A stretch of DNA of 64,000 nt from Hydrangea macrophylla. Lineage: Eukaryota > Streptophyta > Magnoliopsida > Cornales > Hydrangeaceae. The stretch lies in NCBI GenBank assembly GCA_033977485.1, contig CM066983.1, positions 107,599,580 through 107,663,579 on the forward strand, in the 5' to 3' direction. Position 1 is the stretch's first letter. Each line of letters opens with the position of its first letter. The notes under the pieces were generated by a model. That model saw only the letters and a list, made by a program, of their open reading frames with translations, was not told where the DNA came from and searched no databases. Below are positions 33,048-43,410 of the stretch, piece by piece. Position numbers and translations under genes: made by a program.

Positions 33048-34346
33048 TACGAAGGACAGTTGGAACTCGTGATGGCTACAGTTTGAAATTTTATATTAAT
33101 CTGGTGAAGAAAACATGGTTGTTGGTGCTCGAATCAGAGATCAACGGGGGTTTAGTGTGCTCGTTAACTATTCAAAATTTATTAGAAGCTAAAATTTGTT
33201 CCGAAAATTTGGCAAAGAATGATGGTAATAAATTGAGGTCAACTAGCATTATTATAATAGATGAGCGGAAATTGACTTAAAGATCGGTTTGGGTTTCTAT
33301 TTTGGGAATTTGGGTATTGAGAGGAAAGTGATTGAGCTCTAGTTTATAGTAAAATGCATCAGAACCTCAAGGTCAAATATGTACTTTGAGTGAAGATAGC
33401 TCAAGGGGATGGGTTCAAAGAAATATTGAAGTATGTAATGAGATTTGAGTATATAATACGTTGATAATTGGGTATGCGATATTACTAATTATATTTCATT
33501 GCATATGATGACTTAGTAACTAATTACGATGGGCACAAGTTTTCGTGAATATTGATTTGGCATTAACGTACTAATAGGTAAAAGCTTCAACTAAGATATT
33601 GAGAAAGCTATTTTGAGATGGGAAATGTAAAGCATTATTTGCGATGTATGGTATAAGAGCAGAAACAATGAAGGTTCATGGGGTTATTGTGATTGATATT
33701 AGTGACAATCTGAAATTGAATGTTTATCGTATTAAATTCCATGACGGGATTGCCAAAGTTAACAAGAATTAGGTGTTCACATATAAATGATTTGTTGATA
33801 GGTTGACACAATCAGATTGTGATTATTGATTGAAACTGCAGACTTGTTTGGGTTAAACAACCTATATGTGAAAAGAATTATGCAATTATATGGTACTGAC
33901 ATTTGTCATTCTAGAGGGAAGCGGTCGGTTATGAATAAATTCTGGAATCTTGCAAGAAGCAGTGAAAATGAGACTAAACTTTTGCGAGACGTTCTATCAT
34001 CCGCTGATATCTAGTGGGGAAATATAATAAAGGCAAGTGAGATTTGCTCCAGAATAGTTGGGAAAATGACTACTGTGGGAGAGAAATATTTCTAGAAGTT
34101 TTATCTTCAAAAAAGGGTATAGTTTGATGAATCAAGTAAGATTGAAATTCCAGTATGCCAATTGAAAATATTGAAAAGAATGGGGACTAGTCAGTTGCGA
34201 TTGTGCTCACACCAGTGGGTATAATGTATTTTGTAATCGTGTTATAGCATATGAACCAGTACAGGTTCGAGGAGAAACGCTTACATCTATTGGATTCGTA
34301 AGGTGAGAAAAGTTTGAGGACAAACTTCCTAAAAGGGAGGGAGAGA
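33048..34346 (+). pseudogene. Element 1 pol remnant: RNase H C-part and integrase
   Basis: Continues the pol frame cut by element 2. A FEILY block followed, after a stop, by GEENMVVGARIRDQR (about 33082-33145) fits the conserved FEILYHPGKANVVADALSRK region. LYVKRIMQLYG and a later KFWNLARSSENETKL (33855-33990) fit the integrase core LYIREIVRLHG and FWKSLQ-x-x-GTKL, with the central Ser-Asp lost. The region ends in the purine tract AAAAGGGAGGGAGAGA before the 3' LTR. Many stops and indels. Confidence 0.75.
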
Positions 34347-36460
34347 TGTAATACCCGTACCCGGAAAATGGAAGTAACATTTAATTTACGTACATTAATT
34401 AGTATATTTAATTGCATGTGATGATTTGGGTAAGTTCCAGTTACCCCGATGTGATAAGTGCTGGATAAAGGGTACAGTTGGATAAATGTGAAATGGGACC
34501 CACAGGAGGTCCAGATTGAATAAATTGCATTTATGTAATTAAATGGTAGACATGTAAATGTAAATGTATACATTATAATACATGTTGATGCCATATGATT
34601 ATTTAATTGATAAAATGTTATGTGTTTTAATATTTTATTATTGTTCATGATTATTTATGGGACCAGTTTGGGTATCCTTGTGAGGGCGTAATTGGGCACG
34701 TGGCATAATTAGTAGGTTAATTAGCAACTTCATAAAATATTTGGGATTACGTTTGGGATCCATACGTGATATAGACTAAACCCATTTAGGTATTGGGTAG
34801 TTTGTATAATTATTAGAGGGGTTTCATAATAAGGTTTTAGAACTTGTGGGGGTGTAAAAAGAAATACGGCAAAAATATTAGGAGGTGACACGTCACCCTC
34901 ATGACTCATTAAAAAAAAAAGAGAAGAAAAAAAAATAAAACGTGAGTGTGTGCACTTTGTGTAAGGCGGCGGCAGTAGAGCTTATATATATACATATATA
35001 TATATCTATATATCTATATCCTTAGTTAATCAAAACAAAGAATAAAGAAAAAACAAAAATAAAGAGAGAAGAACAATTTCGAGAAAGAGTGGAAAGAGGA
35101 AGGTAAGGGCTCGACTTCCCAATGCTACAGTTTCGTCATATGTTGTCCAAATTGCGATATGAGGTCATATTTAGACTCGTGGGGTTAAGCCTAATCTTAT
35201 GGTATAATTTAATTTGAGTTTAACCGATAGATTTTTCGTGACCCACATGGGTTGGTAATATTTAGTTTACAAAAATTGTATAGGATTAATTGCAGGTTCG
35301 TATTTGGGCTGGATCTAGGAAAATTCGGTGTTTTTTTCGGCTTATTCAATTACTCGAAGAGGTGAGTGATATTAATTATGATATATGGATGATTCCATGT
35401 TTGGGTTCATTTGCGATGTAAAAGCATGTTAATTATAGCTTAATAAAGCTTATTAGTTTATTATTGGGCAAAATTCATGTGATTAAATTAGGCCCAATTT
35501 GATTGTGAAAGCACGGTGTAATGTTTATATGAGCATGTTGAGTTGCTTATTTGGGTCAATGGAACTCCTAGTTCTATACCACTATGAGGTAATCTAGGTG
35601 GTGACGACCACGGCCGCCAGAGGCCTACGGGGCCGTACGTGAGGTGTGGGTCATGATTAGGTCACGTGGGCTTAGGGAGTGGAGCCGCGGACTAGTTGAT
35701 AGTGGTGGAAGTGAACTAGTAATTACCGGAGACTATAATTGGTTGTAATGAAATGAAATTGAGCATGTTTATTATCCATATGCATAATTGGTGTTATTCA
35801 CAACCATATAGCTTATATATTGTAGTGGTTATTGAATAACCATCGTAGGTGTTCAAGGTGGAGCTCAGAAATAAAGGAATGGGCTTGGAGAGTATTTGTG
35901 GGCGTGAGATTGTAAATAAATTCTGGTTTAATAGACTTATGTTTAATAAGTAAATTAGTAGAATATTGTAATCAGTTATTTATTTGGGTTTGTGTAGTAA
36001 AAGGAAAACAGCTTAAATTCTTGTAATATGGGGGACGTGATATGTTGGTTGATTTGGGATTATGATGGTATTTTTGTACCTTGTATATATAGTTGGATCG
36101 GGGCGACGAACTCGGAGTTTCTACTCGTTGAGTTCGACATTAATTAAATATAAATAATATTTTCCTAAATTATTTTAAAGCTGTGTTAAGAACTCATGAA
36201 GGTTGGGGTTATGACCTCAAAGTGTTTTTAAATGTTTTCGAAATGTATGCAATATTTTAAAATGTTACTTTTGAAAACGAATTTTGTTAGGATAAATTTG
36301 GGTGTGTGTGTGTGTTCAAACTTTTGGAAAAAAAATAATGTATCGAGTTCATTGGTCAAAACTTTTATTATGGTGATTTTTGGAACTTTAATGACTTGAG
36401 ACGAGCCTTGGTGGCGTGCCACGTATCCTAAATTTACATATGTGGATCCGGGGCGTGACA
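34347..36460 (+). repeat. Element 1, 3' LTR
   Basis: 2114 bp from TGTAATACCC to GGGGCGTGACA, followed by the TSD GAGGG. It is colinear with the 5' LTR, with scattered substitutions and small indels (for example a 10-bp difference near 34535). Confidence 0.93.
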
Positions 36461-37235
36461 GAGGGAAAGCAAGTTTGAGACAAAAATAAATAAAATGTAA
36501 AATATATAGAATAAAAGCATAATTTTGAAAAGTTGAGGGGGACAATTGCCCCCAAAAGAGCCTTCCTCGGTCCGCCCTTGTCTTTATATATCAGTTTCGT
36601 GGTCTTTTTTAAATCCATTATTTCTCTGAGTCTTTTTCTGGTTTAAGTTGTAATGATAAAAAATTCATGGGATCTCCTATATGATACATTTGGTGGTATG
36701 TATCGTACATTTCAAATTATAACATTTTTGTGTATATGTATATATATATTTATATTAAAAAAGTGATGTCAATATGTTATAACTTGGTGCCAAATATATA
36801 ATGGTAACTTTGAAAATTAGTTTTCTGTTTTAAAAATCGATCACTTCACTTTTAAGAACAGTACTATATTTCAAAATATACAATATTTTTATGTCAAGTT
36901 ACTAACAATTTTGCACCAAAACGGCTAAAATGTATGATACATAACAGAAAGTGTTTTTCAAATAATGTGGCAATAGAGTTAGATCTAATACAGTGAGACC
37001 AATTAAATGTGATAGGAATATTTATCTAGTTCTACTGCCACATCATTTAAGAAATACTTTTGACATAAAAATTTGAAAAACATAACATTACTCCACAATA
37101 AAACCCTTTGTGCAACAGCCTGTACTGATAGTTACAAAATATCTAAATTAAATCATCTGACTTGGTCCTAAGAAACCAATAATGGTGCATGGATTAAAAC
37201 AAATTAAAGAGTGATATATATATATATATATATAT
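36461..37235. repeat. Duplicated HMA-gene promoter region, copy A part 3
   Basis: Resumes copy A after the nested element. It is colinear with 45720-46400 of copy B: TTTTTTAAATCCATT, AAAATTCATGGGAT, GGTGGTATGTATC, GCACCAAAACnGCTAAAATG, TACTCCACAATAAAACCC and GACTTGGTCCTAAGAAACC. It ends in a (TA)n tract where a Micron-like MITE is inserted. Confidence 0.8.
36695..36950. repeat. Small foldback repeat (GGTATGTATCGTACATT termini)
   Basis: Inverted ends GGTATGTATCGTACATT and (reverse) TATGTATCATACATT enclose an AT-rich middle with AAGTGATGTCAATAT. Related full or half copies are at 4185-4290, 40773-40880 and 45840-46085. It looks like a non-autonomous DNA element that predates the promoter duplication. 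Confidence 0.5.
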
Positions 37236-37413
37236 CAGTCAGGCTATGGAGATAACGCCCTCTCTTTAATAAAGAGGGTATCTACTTTGACCGTCAGATC
37301 GTATTTTCATTAAGGACAGTTTTGTTACTTCACAGTTTTTAAACACGATCCGACGGCCAAAACAGAGGCCCTATCTTTATTAAAGAGAGAGCGCCCTCTC
37401 TATAGAATTTTCG
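37236..37413. mobile_element. Micron-like MITE in a (TA)n tract, copy 1
   Basis: The sequence CAGTCAGGCTATGG ... AGAATTTTCG is flanked on both sides by TATATA. Subterminal arms GCCCTCTCTTTAATAAAGAG are inverted, and an inner pair (CCGTCAGATCG and CGATCCGACGG) makes a second foldback. Non-autonomous elements that target TA microsatellites are known as Micron in rice. Copies 2 and 3 are at 39174 and 49073. Confidence 0.75.
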
Positions 37414-37429
37414 TATATATACATATTTA

Positions 37430-37757
37430 CAGGGCCGGCCCTGGGCCAAATTTTCAAAGCAATCGCATGGGGCCTCGACTTTAGGCCTCATTTTTAGGCC
37501 TATTTTTTTCTAATTTCTTCTTAATTTTTATGAAATTTATCATTTTTAGGCTTATTTTCTTCTAATTTTTATGAAATTTTTATGAAACTTATCATTTTTA
37601 GGCCTATTTTCTTTCTAATTTCTATGAAACTTATCATTTTTAGGCCTATTATTTTTATAATTTCAATGAAACTTAGTATAGAGGCCTCATTTTTTCTGCC
37701 CCTTTGAAAATTCGCTTGAGGCCTCGGCCAATTTTGGTCATCTCAAGGCCGGCCCTG
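37430..37757. mobile_element. Non-autonomous hAT element
   Basis: 328 bp with 11-bp inverted termini CAGGGCCGGCC and an 8-bp target duplication CATATTTA at 37422-37429 and 37758-37765. Terminal CAGGG and an 8-bp TSD are hAT hallmarks. The interior repeats the phrase TTTTTAGGCCTATTTT several times and has no coding capacity. Confidence 0.9.
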
Positions 37758-37765
37758 CATATTTA

Positions 37766-37880
37766 TATATGGAGTACCTCTTGCTAGTCCTATCAGAAAA
37801 CCTAAACAACACATGCAGTACCTCTTAATTTTGCCTCTGTGTTCCTTGTGCTGATCTCTTCATTGTTGAAACATAAGGTG
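37766..37880 (+). repeat. Duplicated HMA-gene 5' UTR, copy A
   Basis: The segment GCAGTACCTCTTAATTTTGC to TTGTTGAAACATAAG is almost the same as 46447-46507, the presumed 5' UTR of the HMA gene. Here it is followed by GTGAGT, a good splice donor, but no HMA coding exon follows before the next repeats. This marks the end of copy A as a promoter without a gene. Confidence 0.7.
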
Positions 37881-37890
37881 AGTGAAGTGC

Positions 37891-38028
37891 GGGTAGGTGC
37901 TTATCCACATGGCTTTTAACAGTCACTATGTTGTGGGTGTTGGTTGATTTCCTTTTTCTTCAGGTAGGTGCTTATCCACATGGCTTTCAACAGTCCCTCT
38001 GTTGTGGGTATTGGATGATTTCCATAAA
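37891..38028 (+). repeat. ~72-bp tandem duplication
   Basis: Two copies of a block starting GTAGGTGCTTATCCACATGG, at about 37891 and 37963, differing at a few positions. Non-coding. Confidence 0.85.
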
Positions 38029-38269
38029 GTTTGTTTTTGTGATAACAAAAAAAATATATAATTATAAAGATAACTATCATATCTAATATTGTCTTCTCAT
38101 ATTATATTTGACAATTTCATTCAAACTGTCAAACGAGACCATATAGTACAACTTGCTCAGTCATATTCAAAGTCAATATGTCATGAAGAGAAAATGCATT
38201 TAATATAGAGACATTAGGTGATAGATCCCTCAATATTACGAATACTAGTCAAAAATCACACAATTTGGC

Positions 38270-39130
38270 TATTTTTTTAAAAGCCTCGCACTACTTTTTC
38301 AATTTAGTGAAAAGCCCCTTGTTGCTTTTTCAGTTTGATAAAAACTCACTCACTATACCCATAGAAAATGGCTAACTTAATATTATCTGCCAACTTTAAA
38401 TTACCATAACTTACTTGTTTTTAAGTTTCTTGAGTGTTTTTTTTTTTTTTTTTGGATTTTATGTATTTTGTTGAGATCTACGCATTGTACTTGAAAAGTG
38501 AACAAAATAACTAATTTGGAATCTCTTTTTTCGATTTTATCTGTAAAAATAGACAATATTATTTATTGAATAACTAATAATATTGACGAAACCATAATTA
38601 CCTCATTTTTTGGCATATTTTTTTTGTTTTTTGTATCTCATGTATTTCTTCAAGATCTACGCATTAGACTTGAAAATTTTTACAAAAAGTGATAAGTTGC
38701 AGCTTGATTTTGAGATTTTGTCTGTTTGCAACAAGTGATATTATTTGTTTGTATTAACCACGATAACTTTCTCAATTTTTGGACTTTTGGGTGATTTTTT
38801 TTTAAATTTTAATTTCATGGTTTTTTTTTAGATCTGCGCATTTGACTTGGAACCTTTACCAAATCAAGTAATTTGTAGCCTCTTATCTGTCCACAAATAG
38901 ATAATTTTATCATTTTTGAACTTTTGTGTTTTCATTTTTTATTTATTATCTCGTGTATTTTTTTTTTTCGAGATCTATGCACCTATAGTGCTAATTTTAC
39001 AAAAGTAATATATTTTTGTTATAAGAATTTGAAGTTTTTTAGGCATAAAAAGACATTTTCGACCAAGTCTGAAAAAAAAAAGTAGTTTGAGTTTTAACTC
39101 GTATGTGTTTTATTTAAGGGGGTTGTGGCT
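38270..39130. repeat. AT-rich array of diverged ~180-bp units
   Basis: The phrase GAGATCTACGCATT followed by ACTTG recurs in diverged form near 38474, 38650, 38829 and 38969, each within poly-T rich text. Related text in inverted orientation occurs in HMA intron 2 (about 47170-47540). Class unknown; no coding capacity. Confidence 0.5.
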
Positions 39131-39173
39131 GAAGCCCCTTTAATATATATGTGTGCGTACATATACACATATA

Positions 39174-39260
39174 CAGTCATGCTCTAAGGAGGGCGCCCTC
39201 TCTTTAATAAAGAGAGGGCTTCTGTTTTGACCGTCAGATCGTGTTTAAAAACTGTCATTT
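39174..39260. mobile_element. Micron-like MITE, partial copy 2
   Basis: Begins CAGTCATGCTCTAAGGAGGG after a TA-rich tract, has the inverted arm GGGCGCCCTCTCTTTAATAA and the inner CCGTCAGATCG, then stops before another (TA)n(TG)n tract. The second arm is missing. Confidence 0.7.
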
Positions 39261-39276
39261 CATATATATATATATA

Positions 39277-39307
<31 letters not shown>

Positions 39308-39349
39308 ATGTCCCTGCGCGCGTGTGGTGTCAGTTTCATGATATTCTCT

Positions 39350-40688
39350 AGGAATTATTAAAAATCAGTCAACTTTTATTTGAAATATTAAAGGACAGTC
39401 ACCTACTTTTTCAAAATGAAAAGGAAATCAAGTTAAAACTAAAAATTTAAAAACACATCAACTTTTTGATTTTGTTAAAATAAAAAAATAAATAAATTAC
39501 ATTTACCCCCCTATCTTCTTCCTCACCACCACCTCCACCAGCTGCCACCACCATGGCTCGCCACCAGCCACCACCACACCACAACCACCACCACTACCAC
39601 CAGCCACCCCCACCACAACCCCTCTCTCTCTATATATATACACACACACACACACGAGTGTATATATCTTATATATGGTCACCACCACCACCCCCAACCT
39701 CTCGCTATCTCTTTTCTCTTCTCACCATCACCACCATGGCCCTCCTCCCTCATCCACCTCTGCCACTACAGAAGAAGAGAAAAAGTTGCAGATTGGAGCA
39801 ACTGTCCAAACGACATGAGCAACTCACCAAACTTATTGGGCGCAACTCACCAAACGGCAAGAGCAACTCGCCAAATGGCAAGAATAATGTTGTTCCTTAC
39901 GTTTGGTGAGTTGCTCCCGATGAGCGAGGTGGCCCGTGGTAGTGGTAACTATGAGAAGAGTGAGAGAAGAGATAGAGAGACTGGGGTAGGGGTGGTGGTG
40001 TTGGTGGTGGAGCGAGTGTAGATTTTTGGAGCAATTGTCCAAACAGAAGGATCAACTCAATAAAAGTACTGTGAGCAACTCAGCAAACGTATGGAGCAAC
40101 TCAGCAAACATATGGAGCAACTTTACTTTTTAAGTTTGGTGAGTTGCTCCTTACCTTTGTTGAGTTGCTCCCAATAAATTTGGTGAGTTGCTCCTGTCGT
40201 TTGGACAGTTGCTCCAATCTGCAACTTTTCTTCTCTTTTTTTTTTTTTTTTCTGCAGTGGCAGAGGTGGATGAGGGAGGAGGGCCGTGGTGGTGATTGTG
40301 AGAAGAGAGAAGAGATAGAGAGAGGTTGGGGGGGAGGGGGGTGGTGGTGGTGGTGGTGGTGGTGGCCATATATAAGATATATACTCATGTGTATATATAT
40401 ATAGAGAGAGAGAGGTTGTGTGGGGGTGGCTGGTGGTGGGGGTGGTTGGTGGTGGTGGTGGTCGTGGTGTGGTGGTGGTGGTGGCTAGCCATGGTGGTGC
40501 AGCTGGTGGAGGTGGTGGTGAGGAAGAAGATGGGGTAAATGTAATTTATTTATTTTTTTATTTTAAAAAAATCAAAAAGTTGATGTGATTTTAATTTTTA
40601 GTTTTAACTTGATTTCTTTTTCATTTTGAAAAAATAGGTGACTGTCCTTTAATTTTTCAAATAAAAGTGATTGATTTTTAATAATCCC
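39350..40688. mobile_element. 1.3-kb foldback element with very long inverted arms
   Basis: Left arm about 39350-39900, right arm about 40140-40688, inverted to each other over most of their length. The tips are AGGAATTATTAAAAATCA and GGGATTATTAAAAATCA. Flanks TATTCTCT (39342-39349) and TATTTTCT (40689-40696) are an imperfect 8-9 bp duplication, consistent with a Mutator- or hAT-type origin. Arms contain ACC/GGT triplet runs and short repeats GAGCAACTCACCAAAC; the loop (39900-40140) has more of these. ORFs rich in His-Pro or Trp-Val are triplet artefacts. Confidence 0.8.
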
Positions 40689-40696
40689 TATTTTCT

Positions 40697-40928
40697 AAAT
40701 CCATCTTTTCTTGAGCCATTTGTCTTGTTTAAGTTGTACTGATAGAAAATTCATGGGATCTTCTATAATACATTTGGTGGTATGTATTGTACATTACAAG
40801 TTTCAACATTTTTGTATTAAAAGTGATGTCAATATTTTTAACTTGGTGTCAAATATTGTAATTTTGAAGGCTAGTGTTAATGTCAAAACAGAAAGTGCTA
40901 ATGCCAAAGCAGAAAGTGTCGCTAAAAG
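40697..40928. repeat. Partial copy C of the promoter repeat
   Basis: AAATCCATCTTTTC to AAAATTCATGGGATCTTC parallels 36611-36680 and 45755-45830. It then reads CCAAAGCAGAAAGTGTCGCTA, whose inverted partner is at 43388-43410 beyond the solo LTR. Before the LTR inserted, this was a hairpin around AGCGACAGTGACACTT. Confidence 0.65.
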
Positions 40929-43342
40929 TGTAATACCCCATTATTTATTTTCATGTTTTGGTACACAAATATACCAGAATTGAGATCATAGCAGTATTAT
41001 ATTTACCAGTATATATGCAGGGTCGCGTGAGCTCAACACACACAAGAATTGTTGAACTTGGAGCCCAAATAATTCTGTGTAGTGTGTGCATGTGTACTGT
41101 GTGTCTTAATGTGCACTGTGTGTTTGTGCTTGGAGCCCAAGCATTTTAAATGCTATGAGTAAACCCACCCCCCACCCCCCGTTCTACTCTTAATCTCAAC
41201 AACTCACCAACTCTCTCTACTATCTCTCAACTCTCCACTGTTCTTTCTCTCTCACGCAAAGATATTACACACACATATAATTGTTCACACACACATAGAT
41301 TTACATATATACACATACAAGCAGTTACATACTCAAGGAAATCAAGCTTGGATTTAAATTCTCTGCACCCCATTGTATTTCGTTATTGGGTAATATTTGA
41401 ATATCAACTTTAAGTGTTAATTTCAATTTTTCTATACTGTTAAGTGTAGGTATATATATGTAGTTTTCATATATATATCGTTAAGGGTCCGAAATAGCGA
41501 GCAGAAAAACTGTAACAGAAACTTGATTTCTTTATATCAAATGAAAGGTCTCGATCCCACGAGGCTCCTTTTTTAATTTCAAAAGCTAATTCATAGCGGT
41601 TACGACAAACGGTCGATTTAAAGTTTTGTCACCATTCGGTTTTTCGATAAAATCGTGAGCTGCGTTCGATTTCAATAAAAACTGATTTTGTATTTGAGAT
41701 CTACGCAGAAAAAGGAAGAGATTTATATATTGGAAGTCTTGTTTTGGTTAAGTTTTCAAAATGGGTAAAAACCAGTCTTTGATTTCAAAACAGGGGGAAA
41801 AGAAGGAAGAGGGCGATTCTGTGACATCTCGCGCGCGCGACCAAGTTATTTTTGAAAACTGTTTTTAAATAAGCACGTGGCCTTACTAAGCAAAACTCGC
41901 CCGAGCGGCTCGCGCGAGAGACCTCATGCAGTTTAGTAAAATCTCCTATTTTCTTATACTTGAATCAAAAATGAGTTAAGGGACCTTGTACCCTAAGCTT
42001 TAAGAGTTGTACCTCACTTTAATAGTATTTATACTTGTGCTTAGAGGTATTGTACCTCACTGATATACGCGCATTATTGTATATCAAGATTTGTAACAGA
42101 TAGAGCAGTTTCGGTTTCTGTTCTGATTAATTATTCAGTCTATCCTCGGTGAACAGCAGTTCCGTATAACCCTCAATAAAGTTGTGTAACATTTTAATAG
42201 TGTACTTACATGTTTACTTGAGCTACTATGCCTTAAGTGGTTACTTGAATTGCTATGTTTTATGTGTTTACTCGGATGATTTCAGCATGTCTATTGTGTA
42301 ATTTAAATGGATAGCATGCCTTGATAATTTGTCTTATGAAATATTGAATATGTCTGGATGCTTTGAGCTCGCATATGTCATAACATTTCATAAGCATGAG
42401 AATGAACATAAAAATTACGAAAATGATTTTGGGATGAAAGACCTTAGAGGCTTTCAATTTTTGAAAAGGGAATACCTTAGCGACTTCCAGGTTTTTAAAA
42501 GGGAAGACCTTAGAGGCTTCCGTGCATAATACCCTCTAGGAGGGATTTTGTTTTGAAAAGATAGAAATCCCAGATTTGTGGGTAGGCGTGTGAGATGGGT
42601 ACCACTAGGAACTCGAATTGCGAGATGTGCTGCAAGAAACCCTCGTAACGTTGAAGGCTAGGCCTCCGTGTAATTCGTAAGGCCTAAAGTCCCGCATGTT
42701 TGAGGCTAAGCCTACGTGGACGGGAAGCCCATGATCCGGGTAATGATATTGACGATCGAGGGTGAGTGTTTGAAATGGCATGAAAATGGTTTTCATACAT
42801 GACATTGGCATTCATTGCACTCACGCATGTTACATAACAGATATTATTGTGTGGTTATATGACTATACGAGCCTTTTGGCTTGTGGACTATTAAACCTTC
42901 CTTTCAGGTAATATAGATAAGGGTAAGGCCTCGAGACTTGACAATGCTTCCTCTATAGTGTGAAGACCCCATATGTGGAGATTATCTTTTAACTAATGTA
43001 ATAAAATTTGGTTTCAAAGAACATGTTATATTTCAATTGGACAAATGTTAGTCCACCCGCTTTTAAATAAAAAGATAGCTTAATTCTGATTTTTCCACTG
43101 TTCATATTGAAAACATTTTGTTTCAAGAAAGGATATTTTCTAAATGAAAACCAAATTTTTGTTTTATAAATGTTTTCCAAATGAGAAACGTATATTACTT
43201 GTAACCCTCGGAGTCTACGACTCGGGGAGTTACAGAATGGTGTCAAAGCTTACTGTGTTTTTGTTATCGTTGTACTTCCGATAGCCGACATCCGCCGCAT
43301 GACACCCCGTCGCCAGGACTCGTGGCGGGGCAGGGTGTCACA
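40929..43342 (+). mobile_element. Ty3/gypsy solo-LTR-like insertion, TSD AAAAG
   Basis: 2414 bp, TGTAATACCCC to GCAGGGTGTCACA, with perfect flanks AAAAG at 40924-40928 and 43343-43347. No coding domain. The text near 43225 (GGGGAGTTACA followed by TGGTGTCAAAGC) looks like an LTR end plus a primer-binding site. The last ~110 bp may therefore be residual internal sequence rather than LTR. Palindromic CG-rich motifs (TCGCGCGCGCGA near 41829 and CTCGCGCGAG near 41913) lie in the presumed U3. Confidence 0.82.
41824..41925. repeat. CG-rich palindromes CTCGCGCGAG in LTR
   Basis: Two to three palindromic sites, TCTCGCGCGCGCGACC near 41827 and GGCTCGCGCGAGAG near 41911, with a CGCCCGAGCGG half-site between. 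They stand out in AT-rich DNA and parallel the palindrome clusters of the other LTRs. Confidence 0.6.
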
Positions 43343-43410
43343 AAAAGTTTTAGCGACAGTGACACTTAGGTAACTGTCACTTAAACTTTTAGCGACACTT
43401 TCTGCTTTGG

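Larger units (their letters stand above)
7585..36460 (+). mobile_element. Element 1: nested chromovirus-like Ty3/gypsy retrotransposon
   Basis: Outermost element of a three-level nest. It has 2.1-kb LTRs at 7585-9689 and 34347-36460, a tRNA-iMet primer-binding site, a purine-rich tract before the 3' LTR, and perfect 5-bp TSDs GAGGG at 7580-7584 and 36461-36465. Its own internal DNA is only 9690-12534 plus 33048-34346; the rest is element 2. Decayed RT, RNase H and integrase remnants are in gypsy order. The LTRs differ at clearly more sites than those of element 2, with several indels, so this is the oldest insertion of the three. Confidence 0.93.

Noticed and set aside
33826..34014. Small plus-strand ORF as a gene
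   Set aside because: It is the decayed integrase core of element 1.
39553..40538. ORFs rich in His-Pro or Trp-Val-Gly
   Set aside because: They translate ACC/GGT triplet runs in the arms of the foldback element, on both strands and in several frames.
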